Shown in pieces: positions 53,603 to 63,566 of a stretch of 64,000 nt of DNA. The translations under genes and the position numbers were made by a program. Position 1 is the stretch's first letter; every line of letters begins with the position of its first letter. This DNA is from Micavibrio sp. UBA7657. GTDB taxonomy: Bacteria; Pseudomonadota; Alphaproteobacteria; Micavibrionales; Micavibrionaceae. Where the stretch lies: the NCBI GenBank assembly GCA_002483465.1, contig DLHX01000001.1:364755-428754 (forward strand), given 5' to 3'. The notes under the pieces are model-generated. The model had not been told where the DNA came from. It saw only the letters and a program-made list of their open reading frames with translations, and made no database searches.

Positions 53603-53932
53603 ATGATACGTATTCTCGCTCTTACTGCAGCTGCTCTGATCGCAGCCGCACCGTTCGCCGCGATGGCGGAAGACACCCACGCTCCGGCAGCGGATGCACC
53701 GGCTGCTGAAGCCGCTGCTCCTGTCGAGCACACGCTTGCTGACGGCACGAAAGTCGTTGTTGAAGGCGATGCAGTATCGGTTATTGCCGCTGACGGCACG
53801 AAATCGCCTGCTCCGGACGGCGAGCACACGCTTGCTGACGGCTCTAAGCTGACGACAGCTGCCGGTAAAGTCGTTCCCGGCGCACCTGCCGGTCAGAACG
53901 TCGAAGTAAAGACGGAAGAAGCCGCTCACTAA
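53603..53932 (+). CDS. Small exported repeat protein, 109 aa
   Basis: ATG 53603 begins a signal peptide ending AMAE. The mature protein is Ala/Pro/Asp-rich and holds a short internal repeat: EHTLADGTK and EHTLADGSK, with AADGTKS between. It has no cysteine. The low-complexity acidic sequence suggests a flexible periplasmic or surface protein. It has its own terminator, so it may be transcribed alone after guaB. Function unknown. Confidence 0.75.
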   Translation: MIRILALTAAALIAAAPFAAMAEDTHAPAADAPAAEAAAPVEHTLADGTKVVVEGDAVSVIAADGTKSPAPDGEHTLADGSKLTTAAGKVVPGAPAGQNVEVKTEEAAH

Positions 53933-53954
53933 TCTGAGCAGTTTTTGAAGACAA

Positions 53955-53990
53955 AAAAGTCCCTGCCTGCGCGAGCGGCAGGGATTTTTC
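53955..53990 (+). terminator. Rho-independent terminator
   Basis: TCCCTGCC (53960-53967) and GGCAGGGA (53977-53984) pair around a 9-nt loop, followed by TTTTCTTT. A run of A precedes it. Confidence 0.9.
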
Positions 53991-54028
53991 TTTGTATAAG
54001 GCTTTCATAACGTGCTAGACCACTGCGC

Positions 54029-55312
54029 ATGAGACCAGCATCCCGCATACAGGCCGTCATAGAAATCTATGAACGGATCGCCGCCGCGAAAATCCCGATG
54101 GATGCCATCGTCGGCGATTATATGCGCCAGCGCCGCTATATCGGCTCGAAAGACCGCGCCGATATCGCCGAGCGCACGTACAATGTCATGCGCGCCTGGG
54201 GGCGGCTGACCTGGTGGCTGGAACGGGCAAAGGCCGAATTGACGCCGCGCAACCTGCTCATTGCCTATACCGCGCTGGCGGACGGCGTAAATGAAGACCG
54301 GCTCAAGGAATTGTTCGACGGCTCGAAATTTGCGCCTGAGCCTTTAACCGGCGATGAATTCGCATGGCTCGAACGCCTCAAAGGCAAAACGCTTGAACAT
54401 CCCGACATGCCCGAAGCGGTGCGCGTGGAATGCCCGGCTGATTATGAAGAGGCGCTGCGCGGATATTTCGGTGATGGTTTTACCGACGAACTGACGGCCA
54501 TGCAGCACTCCGCGACGCTCGATATGCGCGCCAATGTTTTCATCGCGCCGCGCGAGAAGGTACAGGCTTCGCTCGCCAAGGACGGCGTTGCGACAGACGA
54601 AACGCCGTTTTCGCCCTGGGGCCTGCGCGCACGCGACAAGGCTTATCTCTCTAAAACCAAGGCGTTCGCCAAGGGCATGGTCGAAATCCAGGATGAAGGC
54701 TCGCAGATGATCGCGCATGTCTGCGGCGCGAAACGCGGCATGCAGGTGCTGGATTTTTGTGCTGGCGGCGGCGGCAAAACGCTCGCGCTGGCTGCAGCGA
54801 TGGAGCGCAAGGGCCGCATCGTCGCCATGGATATGGATGAGCGCCGCCTGCAGAAGGGCAAGGAAAGATTTAGAAAAGCGCAAATCGCCGATATCGTCGA
54901 GGTGCGCCCCTTGAGCGACGAGCGCCACCGCAAATGGCTGCGCCGCCAGAAGGAAACATTCGACATCGTTTTATGCGACGTGCCGTGCACGGGAACGGGA
55001 ACGTGGCGCCGTAACCCGGACAAGCGCTGGAAACTTTATGGTCCCGGCCTTGAGGAACTGGCGAAAACGCAAAGCGAAATTCTCGACAAGGTCGCGCCCT
55101 GCGTGAAGCCGGGCGGCAAACTCGTTTACGCGACATGCTCGTTGCTCCCCGCCGAAAATGAAAATCAGGTCGAGGAATTCCTGAAACGCCACCCGGAATT
55201 TTCGGTTCAGCCGGTCGATGAAAAACTGGGTGCGCCCTTCATGCGCCTGACCCCGCTCCGCCATAATACGGATGGGTTCTTCGCCGCGGTGCTAGAGAAG
55301 AAGGCTTCCTAA
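54029..55312 (+). CDS. RsmB/NOP family RNA cytosine-5 methyltransferase
   Basis: A 427-residue SAM-dependent enzyme that methylates C5 of cytosine in RNA, probably 16S rRNA. The N-terminal part (1-140) is a NusB-like helical RNA-binding domain. The Rossmann core has VLDFCAGGGGKTLALAAAM, the motif IV cysteine in CDVPCTGTGTWRRNPD and the catalytic motif VI in LVYATCSLLP. C-terminal FFAAVLEKK is the usual ending. Whether it is RsmB itself (C967) cannot be settled. It converges on metE, sharing 4 nt. Confidence 0.92.
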   Translation: MRPASRIQAVIEIYERIAAAKIPMDAIVGDYMRQRRYIGSKDRADIAERTYNVMRAWGRLTWWLERAKAELTPRNLLIAYTALADGVNEDRLKELFDGSKFAPEPLTGDEFAWLERLKGKTLEHPDMPEAVRVECPADYEEALRGYFGDGFTDELTAMQHSATLDMRANVFIAPREKVQASLAKDGVATDETPFSPWGLRARDKAYLSKTKAFAKGMVEIQDEGSQMIAHVCGAKRGMQVLDFCAGGGGKTLALAAAMERKGRIVAMDMDERRLQKGKERFRKAQIADIVEVRPLSDERHRKWLRRQKETFDIVLCDVPCTGTGTWRRNPDKRWKLYGPGLEELAKTQSEILDKVAPCVKPGGKLVYATCSLLPAENENQVEEFLKRHPEFSVQPVDEKLGAPFMRLTPLRHNTDGFFAAVLEKKAS

Positions 55313-57618
55313 GCTGCTGCGCTCGATTTTATCTTCGCGCGCATATCTTTCGCCGCCGCCACCATGTTCTTCAGTGCCGATTTCACTTCCGGCCAGCCGC
55401 GGGTTTTCAGGCCACAATCCGGATTGACCCAGAGTTGACGGGGTGCAATGAGCTTCGCCGCCTTCTCTAACAGGTCCGTCATTTCCTTCGTGTCCGGCAC
55501 GCGGGGTGAGTGGATGTCGTAAACGCCCGGGCCGATCTCGTTCGGGTATTTGAATTTCACGAACGCATCGAGCAATCTCATCTGTGAACGCGACGTTTCA
55601 ATCGAGATCACATCCGCATCCATCGCCGCGACAGATTCAATGATCGTATTGAAATCCGAATAGCACATGTGGGTGTGGATCTGCGTCTTGTCCTCGACGC
55701 CCGATGCCGAGATGCGGAAATTCTCGACGGCTTTGTCGAGATAATCCTTGTAGTCGGCTTCGCGCAAGGGAAGCCCTTCGCGGATCGCGGCTTCGTCGAT
55801 CTGGATCATGCGGATACCGGCCTTCTCAAGGTCGGCGACTTCATCGCGGATGGCGAGCGCAATCTGGCGCGCCGTGATATAGCGCGGCTGGTCGTCGCGC
55901 ACGAACGACCACTGGAGAATAGTGATAGGCCCGGTGAGCATGCCCTTCATGACTTTGCTCGTGAGGCTCTGCGCGTATTTCGACCATTCGACGGTCATCG
56001 GTTTCGGGCGCGAGACATCGCCGAAAATGATTGGCGGCTTCACGCAGCGCGAGCCGTAGGATTGCACCCACCCGTTCGAGCTGAACACAAAACCGGCGAG
56101 CTGTTCGCCGAAATATTCGACCATGTCGTTGCGCTCCGGCTCGCCGTGCACCAGCACATCGATATCGATTTCATGCTGGAAATCGACAACGGATTTGATT
56201 TCGTCCTGCATCGCCTTTTTATAGGCGGCCTCGTTGATCTTGCCCGCCTTGAATTCGGCGCGCGCCTTGCGGATATTTTCCGTCTGCGGGAACGAGCCAA
56301 TTGACGTGGTCGGGAACAGCGGCAGATTGAGCGCCGCGTGCTGGATTTTCTGACGGTCTTTAAATGACGATTTACGCTTCATCATCGCGGGGCTAATCAC
56401 CTTCATGCGCTCCTGGACGTTTTTGTCATGGATGCGCGGCGATGTTTTACGTTCCTTCACGATGCCATCGCTGACCTGCAGCGCCAGTGAAACGGATTCG
56501 CGGCCGTTATTAACGGCTTTAGAAACGGTGACGATCTCGGCGACTTTTTGCGTCGCGAACGCCATCCAGTTTTTGACCTGCGGATCTAAAGTTTTTTCAT
56601 TATCGAGATCGACAGGGCTGTGAATAAGCGAGCAACTCGGCGCGACAAAAACTTTGTCAGTGCCGAGTTTCTGCGCGGCCTTTTCAATTTTCTGAATCGA
56701 GGCCGAGAGATCGTTCTTCCAGATATTGCGTCCGTCGATAACGCCGAGCGAAAGAACCTTGTCGCCTGCTTTCGATATGACTTTGTCGAGCTGGTCGGCG
56801 CCGCGTACGAGATCGACATGGATACCTGCGACAGGAAGGGCGAAAGCTGTATCGATGTTGTCGTGTAAGGATTCAAAATATGTGGCGACGATGATTTTGA
56901 GGTCCGGCACTGCAGCAGCGATCATTTTGTAAGCCGTCTTCATCGCGTCCTTGTAACGGTCTTCGAGATCGAGCGCGAGCGCGGGTTCATCGATCTGTAC
57001 CCATTCCGCGCCGAGCAGTTGCAGGCTTTTCAGGATATGGATGTAGGCCTTGACGATGCCGGGCACGAGCGTGCAGCGGCATTCCGTGAAATCCTCCGCC
57101 TTGCTGCCGGAAAGCAGCCATGTAATGGGGCCGATCAGTACAGGCCGCGTCTGGATGCCGAGTTTTCTTGCCTCGGAATATTCGTCGAACACTTTGGACG
57201 AGCCGATTTTAAACTGCATGTCTTTTGTCAGTTCGGGAACGAGATAGTGGTAATTGGTATCTAACCATTTCGTCATCGTCATGGCGGTGACATCAACGCC
57301 CTTATTGTCCTGGCGTCCGCGCGCCATGGCGAAGTACGTATCGAGATCGACATCGCCGCCTTTCCAGTTATAACGGGCGGGCACCGCGCCAAGCAGGACG
57401 CTCATATCGAGAACCTGGTCGTAGAACGAGAAATCATTGGAAGGGATGTGGTCTAACCCGGCATCCTTTTGCAGCCGCCAGTGACGCTCGCGCAGCTCCT
57501 TGCCCGCCTGCAACAGGAAATCCGCGGAAAACTGGCCTTTCCAGTAGCCTTCAACGGCTTTTTTCAGTTCGCGTTGTGCGCCGATGCGCGGGAAACCAAG
57601 GTTCGTTGCGAGGACCAT
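55309..57618 (-). CDS. metE: Cobalamin-independent methionine synthase
   Basis: Transfers methyl from 5-methyltetrahydrofolate triglutamate to homocysteine without B12. ATG 57618 (GGAAGAG upstream) gives 769 residues, the usual length. The N-terminal LGFPRIGAQRELKKAVEGYWKG is typical. The zinc-binding site includes the MCYSDFN segment (His-x-Cys in HTHMCYSDF) and the C-terminal VNPDCGLKTRGW. No SAM or B12 riboswitch is visible upstream. A PfkB kinase and metF follow the same direction upstream. Confidence 0.97.
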   Translation of the reverse strand: MVLATNLGFPRIGAQRELKKAVEGYWKGQFSADFLLQAGKELRERHWRLQKDAGLDHIPSNDFSFYDQVLDMSVLLGAVPARYNWKGGDVDLDTYFAMARGRQDNKGVDVTAMTMTKWLDTNYHYLVPELTKDMQFKIGSSKVFDEYSEARKLGIQTRPVLIGPITWLLSGSKAEDFTECRCTLVPGIVKAYIHILKSLQLLGAEWVQIDEPALALDLEDRYKDAMKTAYKMIAAAVPDLKIIVATYFESLHDNIDTAFALPVAGIHVDLVRGADQLDKVISKAGDKVLSLGVIDGRNIWKNDLSASIQKIEKAAQKLGTDKVFVAPSCSLIHSPVDLDNEKTLDPQVKNWMAFATQKVAEIVTVSKAVNNGRESVSLALQVSDGIVKERKTSPRIHDKNVQERMKVISPAMMKRKSSFKDRQKIQHAALNLPLFPTTSIGSFPQTENIRKARAEFKAGKINEAAYKKAMQDEIKSVVDFQHEIDIDVLVHGEPERNDMVEYFGEQLAGFVFSSNGWVQSYGSRCVKPPIIFGDVSRPKPMTVEWSKYAQSLTSKVMKGMLTGPITILQWSFVRDDQPRYITARQIALAIRDEVADLEKAGIRMIQIDEAAIREGLPLREADYKDYLDKAVENFRISASGVEDKTQIHTHMCYSDFNTIIESVAAMDADVISIETSRSQMRLLDAFVKFKYPNEIGPGVYDIHSPRVPDTKEMTDLLEKAAKLIAPRQLWVNPDCGLKTRGWPEVKSALKNMVAAAKDMRAKIKSSAAA

Positions 57619-57704
57619 ATTTTTCTCTTCCATATATATGTGATTGATCGTTCCGCGATATTAGGCGCAGACGGGGAATTAATCAACGGGAGGGAAGGTT
57701 TGGT

Positions 57705-58685
57705 TTAAATGGCGTATTCAGATGCAGGAACGACGACTTTAGAAGTACTTGGTGTAGGAATGTCTTCAGCTGTCATTCTCAAAATACCTTCGCGCGGTCC
57801 AAGAAAGCGGATGCTTTCTGATGCCACTTTGTTCGCTTGTTCTATAGACCATGCAATATCACCTGAACGTGCGAAATAAAAACAGAAAGCGCCATGCATG
57901 ATGTCGCCAGCCGCCGAAGTATCGACCGATTTAAAATTAGGCGTGGGAATTTTGATGATGCCATTCGGGGTATTCAGTAAAGTAGAATCCACGCCCCGTG
58001 TTACTGCAACATTTTCTTTTCCCTTGCTTATAAAGTAACCGATAATTTGCTCAGGAGTCATGGATTGGTTTTCAGGCTTGAACTCTTGCGAGGCAATAAT
58101 GATGTCAGAAAGAGCAATGAGCGTGGACACATAAGGCTTCCAGGTTCCGGCATCGAGAACCACGGGAATTTTATTGTCTTTGGCTGCGCGCCCCACCGCC
58201 GTGGTGATGAGCGGGCAACGGCATTCCAGCATGACGACATCGGCCATTTCCATGTCGTAACTAAGGCGCCGTTGCCTGACCGGAGGCATAGCTATGATAT
58301 CTTCAGCATACTTATTGCGCTCCGGAGTTTCATCCTTGGCGATAAAGCGCACTGTGTCGTTAACGAAACAAAAATTCCGTTGCAGGAAAAAATCGTTGCC
58401 GGGACTGCAGTCACGCAGAGTAACACCGTTATCGTCCAGTTCTTCACGGATTGCCCCATTGTCATGGCCGATAGGGGTATAGAGATAAGCTGTATCACGG
58501 TGAAAGGCTTTGCGGCCTAGAATCCCATGTGTGATAGCTGCGTTAGGCGCGCTGCCGCCTGCAAAAATATGTTCGGACTTATAAGCTGCTTTGCTGTCAA
58601 AACTTTCGGGAAGAGACGTAAGTGGCCGGAGATGATCCTCAACGGCGCGGCCAGCAAATATGCTGACAGGATAATTAGCCTTCAT
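57705..58685 (-). CDS. PfkB family carbohydrate or nucleoside kinase
   Basis: A 326-residue kinase of the ribokinase fold. HIFAGGSAPNAAITHGILG is the substrate-side glycine motif; DTSAAGDIMHGAFCFYFA is the C-terminal anion-hole motif, with Ala-Ala-Gly-Asp where most members have Gly-Ala-Gly-Asp. The catalytic Asp is kept. The substrate is not clear. Its place between metE and metF allows a role in the methyl cycle, such as clearing adenosine, but that is only context. Its codon use is less GC-rich than the neighbours. Confidence 0.8.
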   Translation of the reverse strand: MKANYPVSIFAGRAVEDHLRPLTSLPESFDSKAAYKSEHIFAGGSAPNAAITHGILGRKAFHRDTAYLYTPIGHDNGAIREELDDNGVTLRDCSPGNDFFLQRNFCFVNDTVRFIAKDETPERNKYAEDIIAMPPVRQRRLSYDMEMADVVMLECRCPLITTAVGRAAKDNKIPVVLDAGTWKPYVSTLIALSDIIIASQEFKPENQSMTPEQIIGYFISKGKENVAVTRGVDSTLLNTPNGIIKIPTPNFKSVDTSAAGDIMHGAFCFYFARSGDIAWSIEQANKVASESIRFLGPREGILRMTAEDIPTPSTSKVVVPASEYAI

Positions 58686-58771
58686 ACGCAGTTCTCTCCC
58701 GTGTACCCAATTTTCTTGTATGCGTTATTTTTAGCAGACCTGCATTTCAACGCAAATGGTTTTTTGGAAAA

Positions 58772-59614
58772 TTATTCTTGTAGGGCTTTGCACGCCTGCG
58801 TTGTAATGTCCGGCTTGTTGAGCGTGTAGAAATGGATGTGAGGGACGCCGTTTTTGGCGAGGTCCAGGACCTGTTTGGTTAGCAATTCCTCGGCATATTT
58901 GCGCGAATCGTCAGGTTTGCCCTCGAATTTCGCGAACCCATCCGCCAGCCAGCCCGGTACGCTCGCCTGGCAGCGCCCGGCGAAGCGCAGCATCGATTTG
59001 AAATCATGAACGGGCAGCAGGCCGGGCGATATAGGCGTCATGATGCCTGCCTTCGCGCACTTCTCGACAAAGCTGTAAAATTTATCGTTCTCGAAAAAGA
59101 ACTGTGTGATCGCGCGCGTCGCCCCGGCATCGCATTTTTTCTTGAGTGCAAAAATATCATCGTCCAGCGATTTTGAATCCGGGTGTTTTTCAGGATATGC
59201 CGCCACGGAAATTTCGAACTGGTGACGCTTGCACAAGGCCTCGATGAAATCGCTCGTATACTGGAAATAATTTTCGTCTAACGCCAACGGCCACGTCAAA
59301 TCAGCGGGCAAATCGCCGCGCAGCGCGATGATGTGGCGCGTGCCGTTCTCCCACAGTGCATCCGTCACTTTGAACACATCGTCCCTTGTCGTGTTAATGA
59401 AGGTCAAATGCGCGGCTACGGGGAGATTGGTTTTCGCGCGTAACTTCGCAACGATCTCCAGAGTTTTATCGCGCGTCGAGCCACCCGCGCCGTAGGTCAC
59501 CGTCATGAAGGAGGGGGCCAATGCCGCCAACGCGGGAATCGCCTCCCAGAACGCGGCCTCGGCGGCCTCCGTTTTGGGCGGAAAAAATTCAAAACTGTAG
59601 GTCGGCCGTGTCAA
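58772..59614 (-). CDS. metF: Methylenetetrahydrofolate reductase
   Basis: Reduces 5,10-methylenetetrahydrofolate to 5-methyltetrahydrofolate, the donor for MetE. It has the family start PTYSFEFFPPKTEAAEAAF, the FVTVTYGAGGSTR-type SFMTVTYGAGGSTRDKT, HIIALRGDLP and FFFENDKFYSFVEK. No ATG fits the usual start. A TTG at 59614 with GGGGG 6 nt upstream gives 280 residues, matching the family. An ATG at 59692 would put the start inside the guaA start codon region and is not favoured. It is divergent from guaA. Confidence 0.93.
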   Translation of the reverse strand: MTRPTYSFEFFPPKTEAAEAAFWEAIPALAALAPSFMTVTYGAGGSTRDKTLEIVAKLRAKTNLPVAAHLTFINTTRDDVFKVTDALWENGTRHIIALRGDLPADLTWPLALDENYFQYTSDFIEALCKRHQFEISVAAYPEKHPDSKSLDDDIFALKKKCDAGATRAITQFFFENDKFYSFVEKCAKAGIMTPISPGLLPVHDFKSMLRFAGRCQASVPGWLADGFAKFEGKPDDSRKYAEELLTKQVLDLAKNGVPHIHFYTLNKPDITTQACKALQE

Positions 59615-59690
59615 ATAAACCCCCGGGAAATGCCAAGGCCAAAGAATTGCATATTCTTTACTTATTGCAATACATATTGTAGAAAATCCC

Positions 59691-61280
59691 ATGACACAGA
59701 CAGCCCCCAAAACCACCGCCACCCTCCAGCGCCACGACCGCATCCTGATCCTCGATTTCGGCTCGCAGGTCACGCAGCTCATCGCCCGGCGCCTTCGCGA
59801 AAACGGCGTTTACTGCGAAATCTGGCCGTTCAACCAGGCGCCCGAGGAACGCGTAAAGGGCTTCGCGGCGAAGGGTATTATTCTCTCCGGCGGCCCGGCC
59901 AGCGTGACCAAAGCCGATTCCCCGCGCGCGCCGGAATTCGTATTCAATCTCGGACTGCCGCTGCTCGGCATTTGCTACGGCCAGCAGACGATGGTCCAGC
60001 AGCTTGGCGGCAAGGTCGAAGGCTCCGACCACCAGGAATTCGGCCGCGCCTACGTCAAGGTGCAAAAGCCCTGCGCGATTTTCGAAGGCGTCTGGAGCCC
60101 CGGTGCCAGCGAGCAGGTCTGGATGAGCCACGGCGACCGCGTGACGAAACTCCCGAACGGGTTCGAGGTTGTTGGAATTTCCGAAGGCGCGCCTTTTGCC
60201 GCCGTTGCGGATGATAAACGCCATTTCTACGGCGTGCAGTTCCACCCCGAGGTGATGCACACGCCGCACGGCACGCAGCTCCTCAAAAATTTCACGCATC
60301 TGGTTTGCGGATGTAAAGGCGACTGGACCATGGCGGCGTTCAGGGAAGAAGCCGTCGCAAAAATCCGGAAACAGGTCGGCAAGGGCCGCGTGATTTGCGG
60401 TTTGTCCGGCGGCGTCGATTCATCAGTCACTGCCGTCCTGCTGCACGAAGCAATCGGCGACCAGCTCACATGTATTTATGTTGATACAGGCCTGATGCGC
60501 GCTAACGAGAGCAAACAGGTCGTCGATATGTTCCGCGGCGCGTACAACATCCCGCTTGTCCATGAAGATGCGGGAGAAAGATTCCTGAACGGACTCGAAG
60601 GCATTTCAGACCCCGAGATGAAACGCAAACTGATCGGCGCGACCTTTATCGACGTGTTCGAAAAACTCACGAAAGATGCAGGGCAGGCGGAATTCCTCGC
60701 GCAGGGCACGCTGTATCCGGACGTGATTGAATCCGTTTCCTTCACCGGCGGGCCGAGTGTGACCATCAAGAGCCACCACAATGTCGGCGGCCTGCCTGAG
60801 ACGATGAAGCTGAAACTGGTCGAGCCCTTACGCGAATTATTCAAGGACGAAGTCCGCGCGCTGGGCCGCGAACTCGGCATGCCCGAGGAATTCATCAAAC
60901 GTCACCCGTTCCCCGGGCCGGGCCTTGCCATCCGCATTCCCGGCGAAATCACGCGCGAGAAGCTGGAAATTTTGCGTAAGGCTGACACGGTCTATCTTGA
61001 GGAAATCCGCAATGCCGGATTATATGACGCGATCTGGCAGGCCTTCGCCGTGCTGCTTCCCGTCAAAACCGTCGGCGTCATGGGCGATGACCGGACGTAT
61101 GATTTCGTCTGCGCGCTCCGCGCCGTGACCTCGACCGACGGCATGACGGCCGACTACTTCCCCTTCCCGCACGATCTTCTTGGCCGCGTCGCCACCCGCA
61201 TCATCAACGAGGTGCGCGGCATCAACCGGGTCGTCTACGACGTGACTTCCAAGCCCCCCGGCACCATCGAGTGGGAATGA
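59691..61280 (+). CDS. guaA: GMP synthase (glutamine-hydrolysing)
   Basis: Converts XMP to GMP using glutamine. At 529 residues it has the normal two domains. The N-terminal class I amidotransferase (1-200) has the nucleophile Cys in [17 protein letters not shown] and the His-Glu pair in FHPEVMHT. The PP-loop is [12 protein letters not shown]. The C-terminal dimerisation domain ends [16 protein letters not shown], the invariant tail. It stands divergent from metF. The base composition changes just after its stop. Confidence 0.98.
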   Translation: MTQTAPKTTATLQRHDRILILDFGSQVTQLIARRLRENGVYCEIWPFNQAPEERVKGFAAKGIILSGGPASVTKADSPRAPEFVFNLGLPLLGICYGQQTMVQQLGGKVEGSDHQEFGRAYVKVQKPCAIFEGVWSPGASEQVWMSHGDRVTKLPNGFEVVGISEGAPFAAVADDKRHFYGVQFHPEVMHTPHGTQLLKNFTHLVCGCKGDWTMAAFREEAVAKIRKQVGKGRVICGLSGGVDSSVTAVLLHEAIGDQLTCIYVDTGLMRANESKQVVDMFRGAYNIPLVHEDAGERFLNGLEGISDPEMKRKLIGATFIDVFEKLTKDAGQAEFLAQGTLYPDVIESVSFTGGPSVTIKSHHNVGGLPETMKLKLVEPLRELFKDEVRALGRELGMPEEFIKRHPFPGPGLAIRIPGEITREKLEILRKADTVYLEEIRNAGLYDAIWQAFAVLLPVKTVGVMGDDRTYDFVCALRAVTSTDGMTADYFPFPHDLLGRVATRIINEVRGINRVVYDVTSKPPGTIEWE

Positions 61281-61291
61281 CGGGCCGCCCG

Positions 61292-61370
61292 GTTGTCCTA
61301 CGTTTCCGATTTGTAGGACAACTTGCCATCCGCTCTCTGGTTGTCCTACATTTCTGATTTGTAGGACAAC
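61292..61370 (+). repeat. Two identical-arm palindromes upstream of the nucleotidyltransferase gene
   Basis: GTTGTCCTAC, an 11-nt loop and GTAGGACAAC occur twice: 61292-61322 and 61340-61370. All four arms are perfect 10-mers and the loops differ at two bases only. The two units are 48 bp apart start to start and the second ends 16 nt before the ATG. They look like operators or a pair of RNA hairpins. Confidence 0.85.
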
Positions 61371-61386
61371 CCTCACGTCAGGCCGC

Positions 61387-62445
61387 ATGCAGAACATCGA
61401 TCTCGCCACTCAGACAATGTTTGCCGAGCTGCTGCAGCGCAGTCTCGACGCTGAATTCGATGATGCCTTCAGCGAACGCGGGACCTTCCGGCGCAAGAAA
61501 TCCAAAGGCCGCTTCTACTGGCACCATCAGGAGCGGCTCGGGGACAAGGTGGTCAGCCGCTATGTGGGGCCCGTCACGGACAAGAGCATCACCGATCGTG
61601 TCAACCGCTTTGCGGAGATCAAATCCAATTTCAAGCGCCGCCAGGAGATGGTCCGTGCACTTGCCGCGGCAGGCCTTCCGACACCGGACCCTCTTTCAGG
61701 GGCCGTCATAGAGGCGATGTGGAAGGCCGGATTCTTCCGCCTGCGCGGGGTGCTGGTCGGCACGTTAGCCTTTCAGGCCTATGCCGGACCGCTTGGCATC
61801 CGCATGCCGAGCCGGCCAATGATGACGCAGGACGTCGACTTCGCGCAATTCTGGGTCGTCTCCGAGAACATTGGCGAGAGCATGCAGGCGCCACTCTCCA
61901 TCCTATACGGCGTCGATGAGACGTTCAGGGAGGTTCCCAATATCGATGATCCCTTCATTTCGACCCAATACCGCAACAGGGCCGGCTACCGCGTCGACTT
62001 TCTGACGCCTAACCGCGGCTCGGATCAGCATCAGAGCAAGCCAGCGCGCATGAAGGCTTTGGCTGGGTCAGGCGCGCAGCCTCTGCGTCATCTCGACTTC
62101 CTGATACACGAGCCGGAGCGCTCGGTGCTGCTTCATGGGGGAGGAATACCCGTCACCATACCGCGCGCCGAGCGCTTCGCTGTCCACAAGCTCATCGTGG
62201 CTGTCGAGCGGCAAGATCAGGTGAAGTCCGCCAAGGATATTCACCAGGCCCAAACGCTCATCGACGCGCTTGCTGCACGCCGACCGGTCGAGCTCGCCCG
62301 TACTTGGCGCACTGCGTGGGGTAAGGGGCCGCGCTGGCGGGAGAAACTCGAGGCCGGCACGGCGCGCATGACGGCGGCGACGAGAGAAATTCTCGAAACT
62401 ATCCTTAGAGGCCGGAACCGTCCCGTCGGCAATCGAGCGACATGA
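61387..62445 (+). CDS. GSU2403-type nucleotidyltransferase-fold protein (NTP_transf_8 family)
   Basis: A 352-residue protein of the nucleotidyltransferase-fold group seen in GSU2403. The core has LVGTLAFQAYAGPLG (the Gly-Thr/Ser of helix N) followed by MMTQDVDFAQFW, where Asp-Val-Asp is the expected metal-binding pair. The C-terminal half is helical and charged (FAVHKLIVAVERQDQVKSAKDIHQAQ). The fold is shared with AbiEii-like toxins and antibiotic nucleotidyltransferases; no antitoxin partner is next to it. Two perfect palindromes lie upstream. The gene looks more GC-rich than the rest of the window. Confidence 0.8.
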   Translation: MQNIDLATQTMFAELLQRSLDAEFDDAFSERGTFRRKKSKGRFYWHHQERLGDKVVSRYVGPVTDKSITDRVNRFAEIKSNFKRRQEMVRALAAAGLPTPDPLSGAVIEAMWKAGFFRLRGVLVGTLAFQAYAGPLGIRMPSRPMMTQDVDFAQFWVVSENIGESMQAPLSILYGVDETFREVPNIDDPFISTQYRNRAGYRVDFLTPNRGSDQHQSKPARMKALAGSGAQPLRHLDFLIHEPERSVLLHGGGIPVTIPRAERFAVHKLIVAVERQDQVKSAKDIHQAQTLIDALAARRPVELARTWRTAWGKGPRWREKLEAGTARMTAATREILETILRGRNRPVGNRAT

Positions 62446-62500
62446 TTGCGATGCTGAATCGCGGACTATTTGTGGCGATCACGGTCAGCGGCCGGGTAGA

Positions 62501-63436
62501 TCACGACTGCATCGTTCCCTGCCGACCCTCGCCGTCCTCATCCAGAGGATCGACCGGGTTCTTCCAGTATGCGCGGATGCGCCGGGAGAAGGCTTTTCCC
62601 CTCTCGGCGAAGAGGCGCCGCGAACGCTCCCTGGCGAGACGGCGCAGCGCCTGCTGCCGGTTGGCGGCCGCGTCGACGAGACCATCGGCTCCCCGCTTGT
62701 TCTTCAGCTCGTCGGCCCGCTTCCTGACCTCCTCGGCGAGCAGCCCGAGGTCGTGCTCGTCGCCCAGCACCTCGGAGAGCTCCCGCGCCGCCTCCGCGCG
62801 CACCGCCATTTCCTCGGGCCAGCTGGCATTGAATAGCTGCATGTGCCGCCAGTGGTGCTGCACGCGCTTTCGCCAGCGGTGGAAGTCGTGCTCGTTGCCC
62901 GTCGCGTAGGCGGTCTCCTCGAGCCGCCGCGCCTCCTTGCAGGTGAGTGCGAGCCCGAGGCCGACGATGTCGAAGCCGCGCTCGGAGAAGCGGACGCGCT
63001 TGAAGCGCTTGCGGATGACATCGAGGTCGTCGCGGACCTCGCCCCACGCTTCCGCTGCCGACATCTCGTTGATGCCTTGCCGCTCGCGCTGGATGCTCGC
63101 CCGGAAGCGGTCGAATGTCGGGGTCTTCTTGACGCCGCTTACGACCGCGAGCTTGTCGAGGGCCTCGAGGAGGGAGTCGAGGTTCCTCAGGCCGGCGAGC
63201 GTGCTGCCGACACTCGAGCAGAGGTCGTCGACCTCGTTCCACCATTTCGGTCCGACGGCGGGCCGCGCCAGCCGCAGCAGCGCCCGCATGCGCTTCACGC
63301 ACTTGCGCGCCTCGTGCACGTTCTGGGCGCCGCGCTCTTTCTCGTCGAGATGGCGTTCAATGCGCTTGGTCTGCTCCAGAGCGACTCGGACAAAGCCGTC
63401 GGCGAAGCGCTCGCCGCGCTTGAATTTAAAGCCCAT
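62501..63436 (-). CDS. CHAD domain protein
   Basis: ATG 63436 gives about 311 residues. The protein is a CHAD domain: a helical bundle rich in conserved His, Arg and Lys (QNVHEARKCVKRMRALLRLA near residue 40, then FHRWRKRVQHHWRHMQLF near 190). CHAD domains bind inorganic polyphosphate and often lie near PHA or polyphosphate enzymes; here they do not. The frame extends to 63487. The gene looks GC-rich; the large antisense frames here are shadows. Confidence 0.85.
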   Translation of the reverse strand: MGFKFKRGERFADGFVRVALEQTKRIERHLDEKERGAQNVHEARKCVKRMRALLRLARPAVGPKWWNEVDDLCSSVGSTLAGLRNLDSLLEALDKLAVVSGVKKTPTFDRFRASIQRERQGINEMSAAEAWGEVRDDLDVIRKRFKRVRFSERGFDIVGLGLALTCKEARRLEETAYATGNEHDFHRWRKRVQHHWRHMQLFNASWPEEMAVRAEAARELSEVLGDEHDLGLLAEEVRKRADELKNKRGADGLVDAAANRQQALRRLARERSRRLFAERGKAFSRRIRAYWKNPVDPLDEDGEGRQGTMQS

Positions 63437-63566
63437 GAACCGCTCGTCGCCGCACTTAATCGGATAGGCGGCCGCTTGCGCGGCCAATCGAACCCTTCGC
63501 TGGCGTCATTTGCAGCAATAATTTCGTCATAATCAATGATCTTAGGTCGTCGGCTAGAGTGTTTTC

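Noticed and set aside
59615..59782. Longer metF start at or beyond 59692
   Set aside because: The extension overlaps the guaA start, has no family similarity, and a TTG at 59614 with a good ribosome site fits the family length.
62538..63302. 254-aa overlapping frame within the CHAD gene
   Set aside because: GC-rich sequence leaves several frames open. Only the CHAD frame has conserved His/Arg motifs; the other is Arg/Ala-rich noise.
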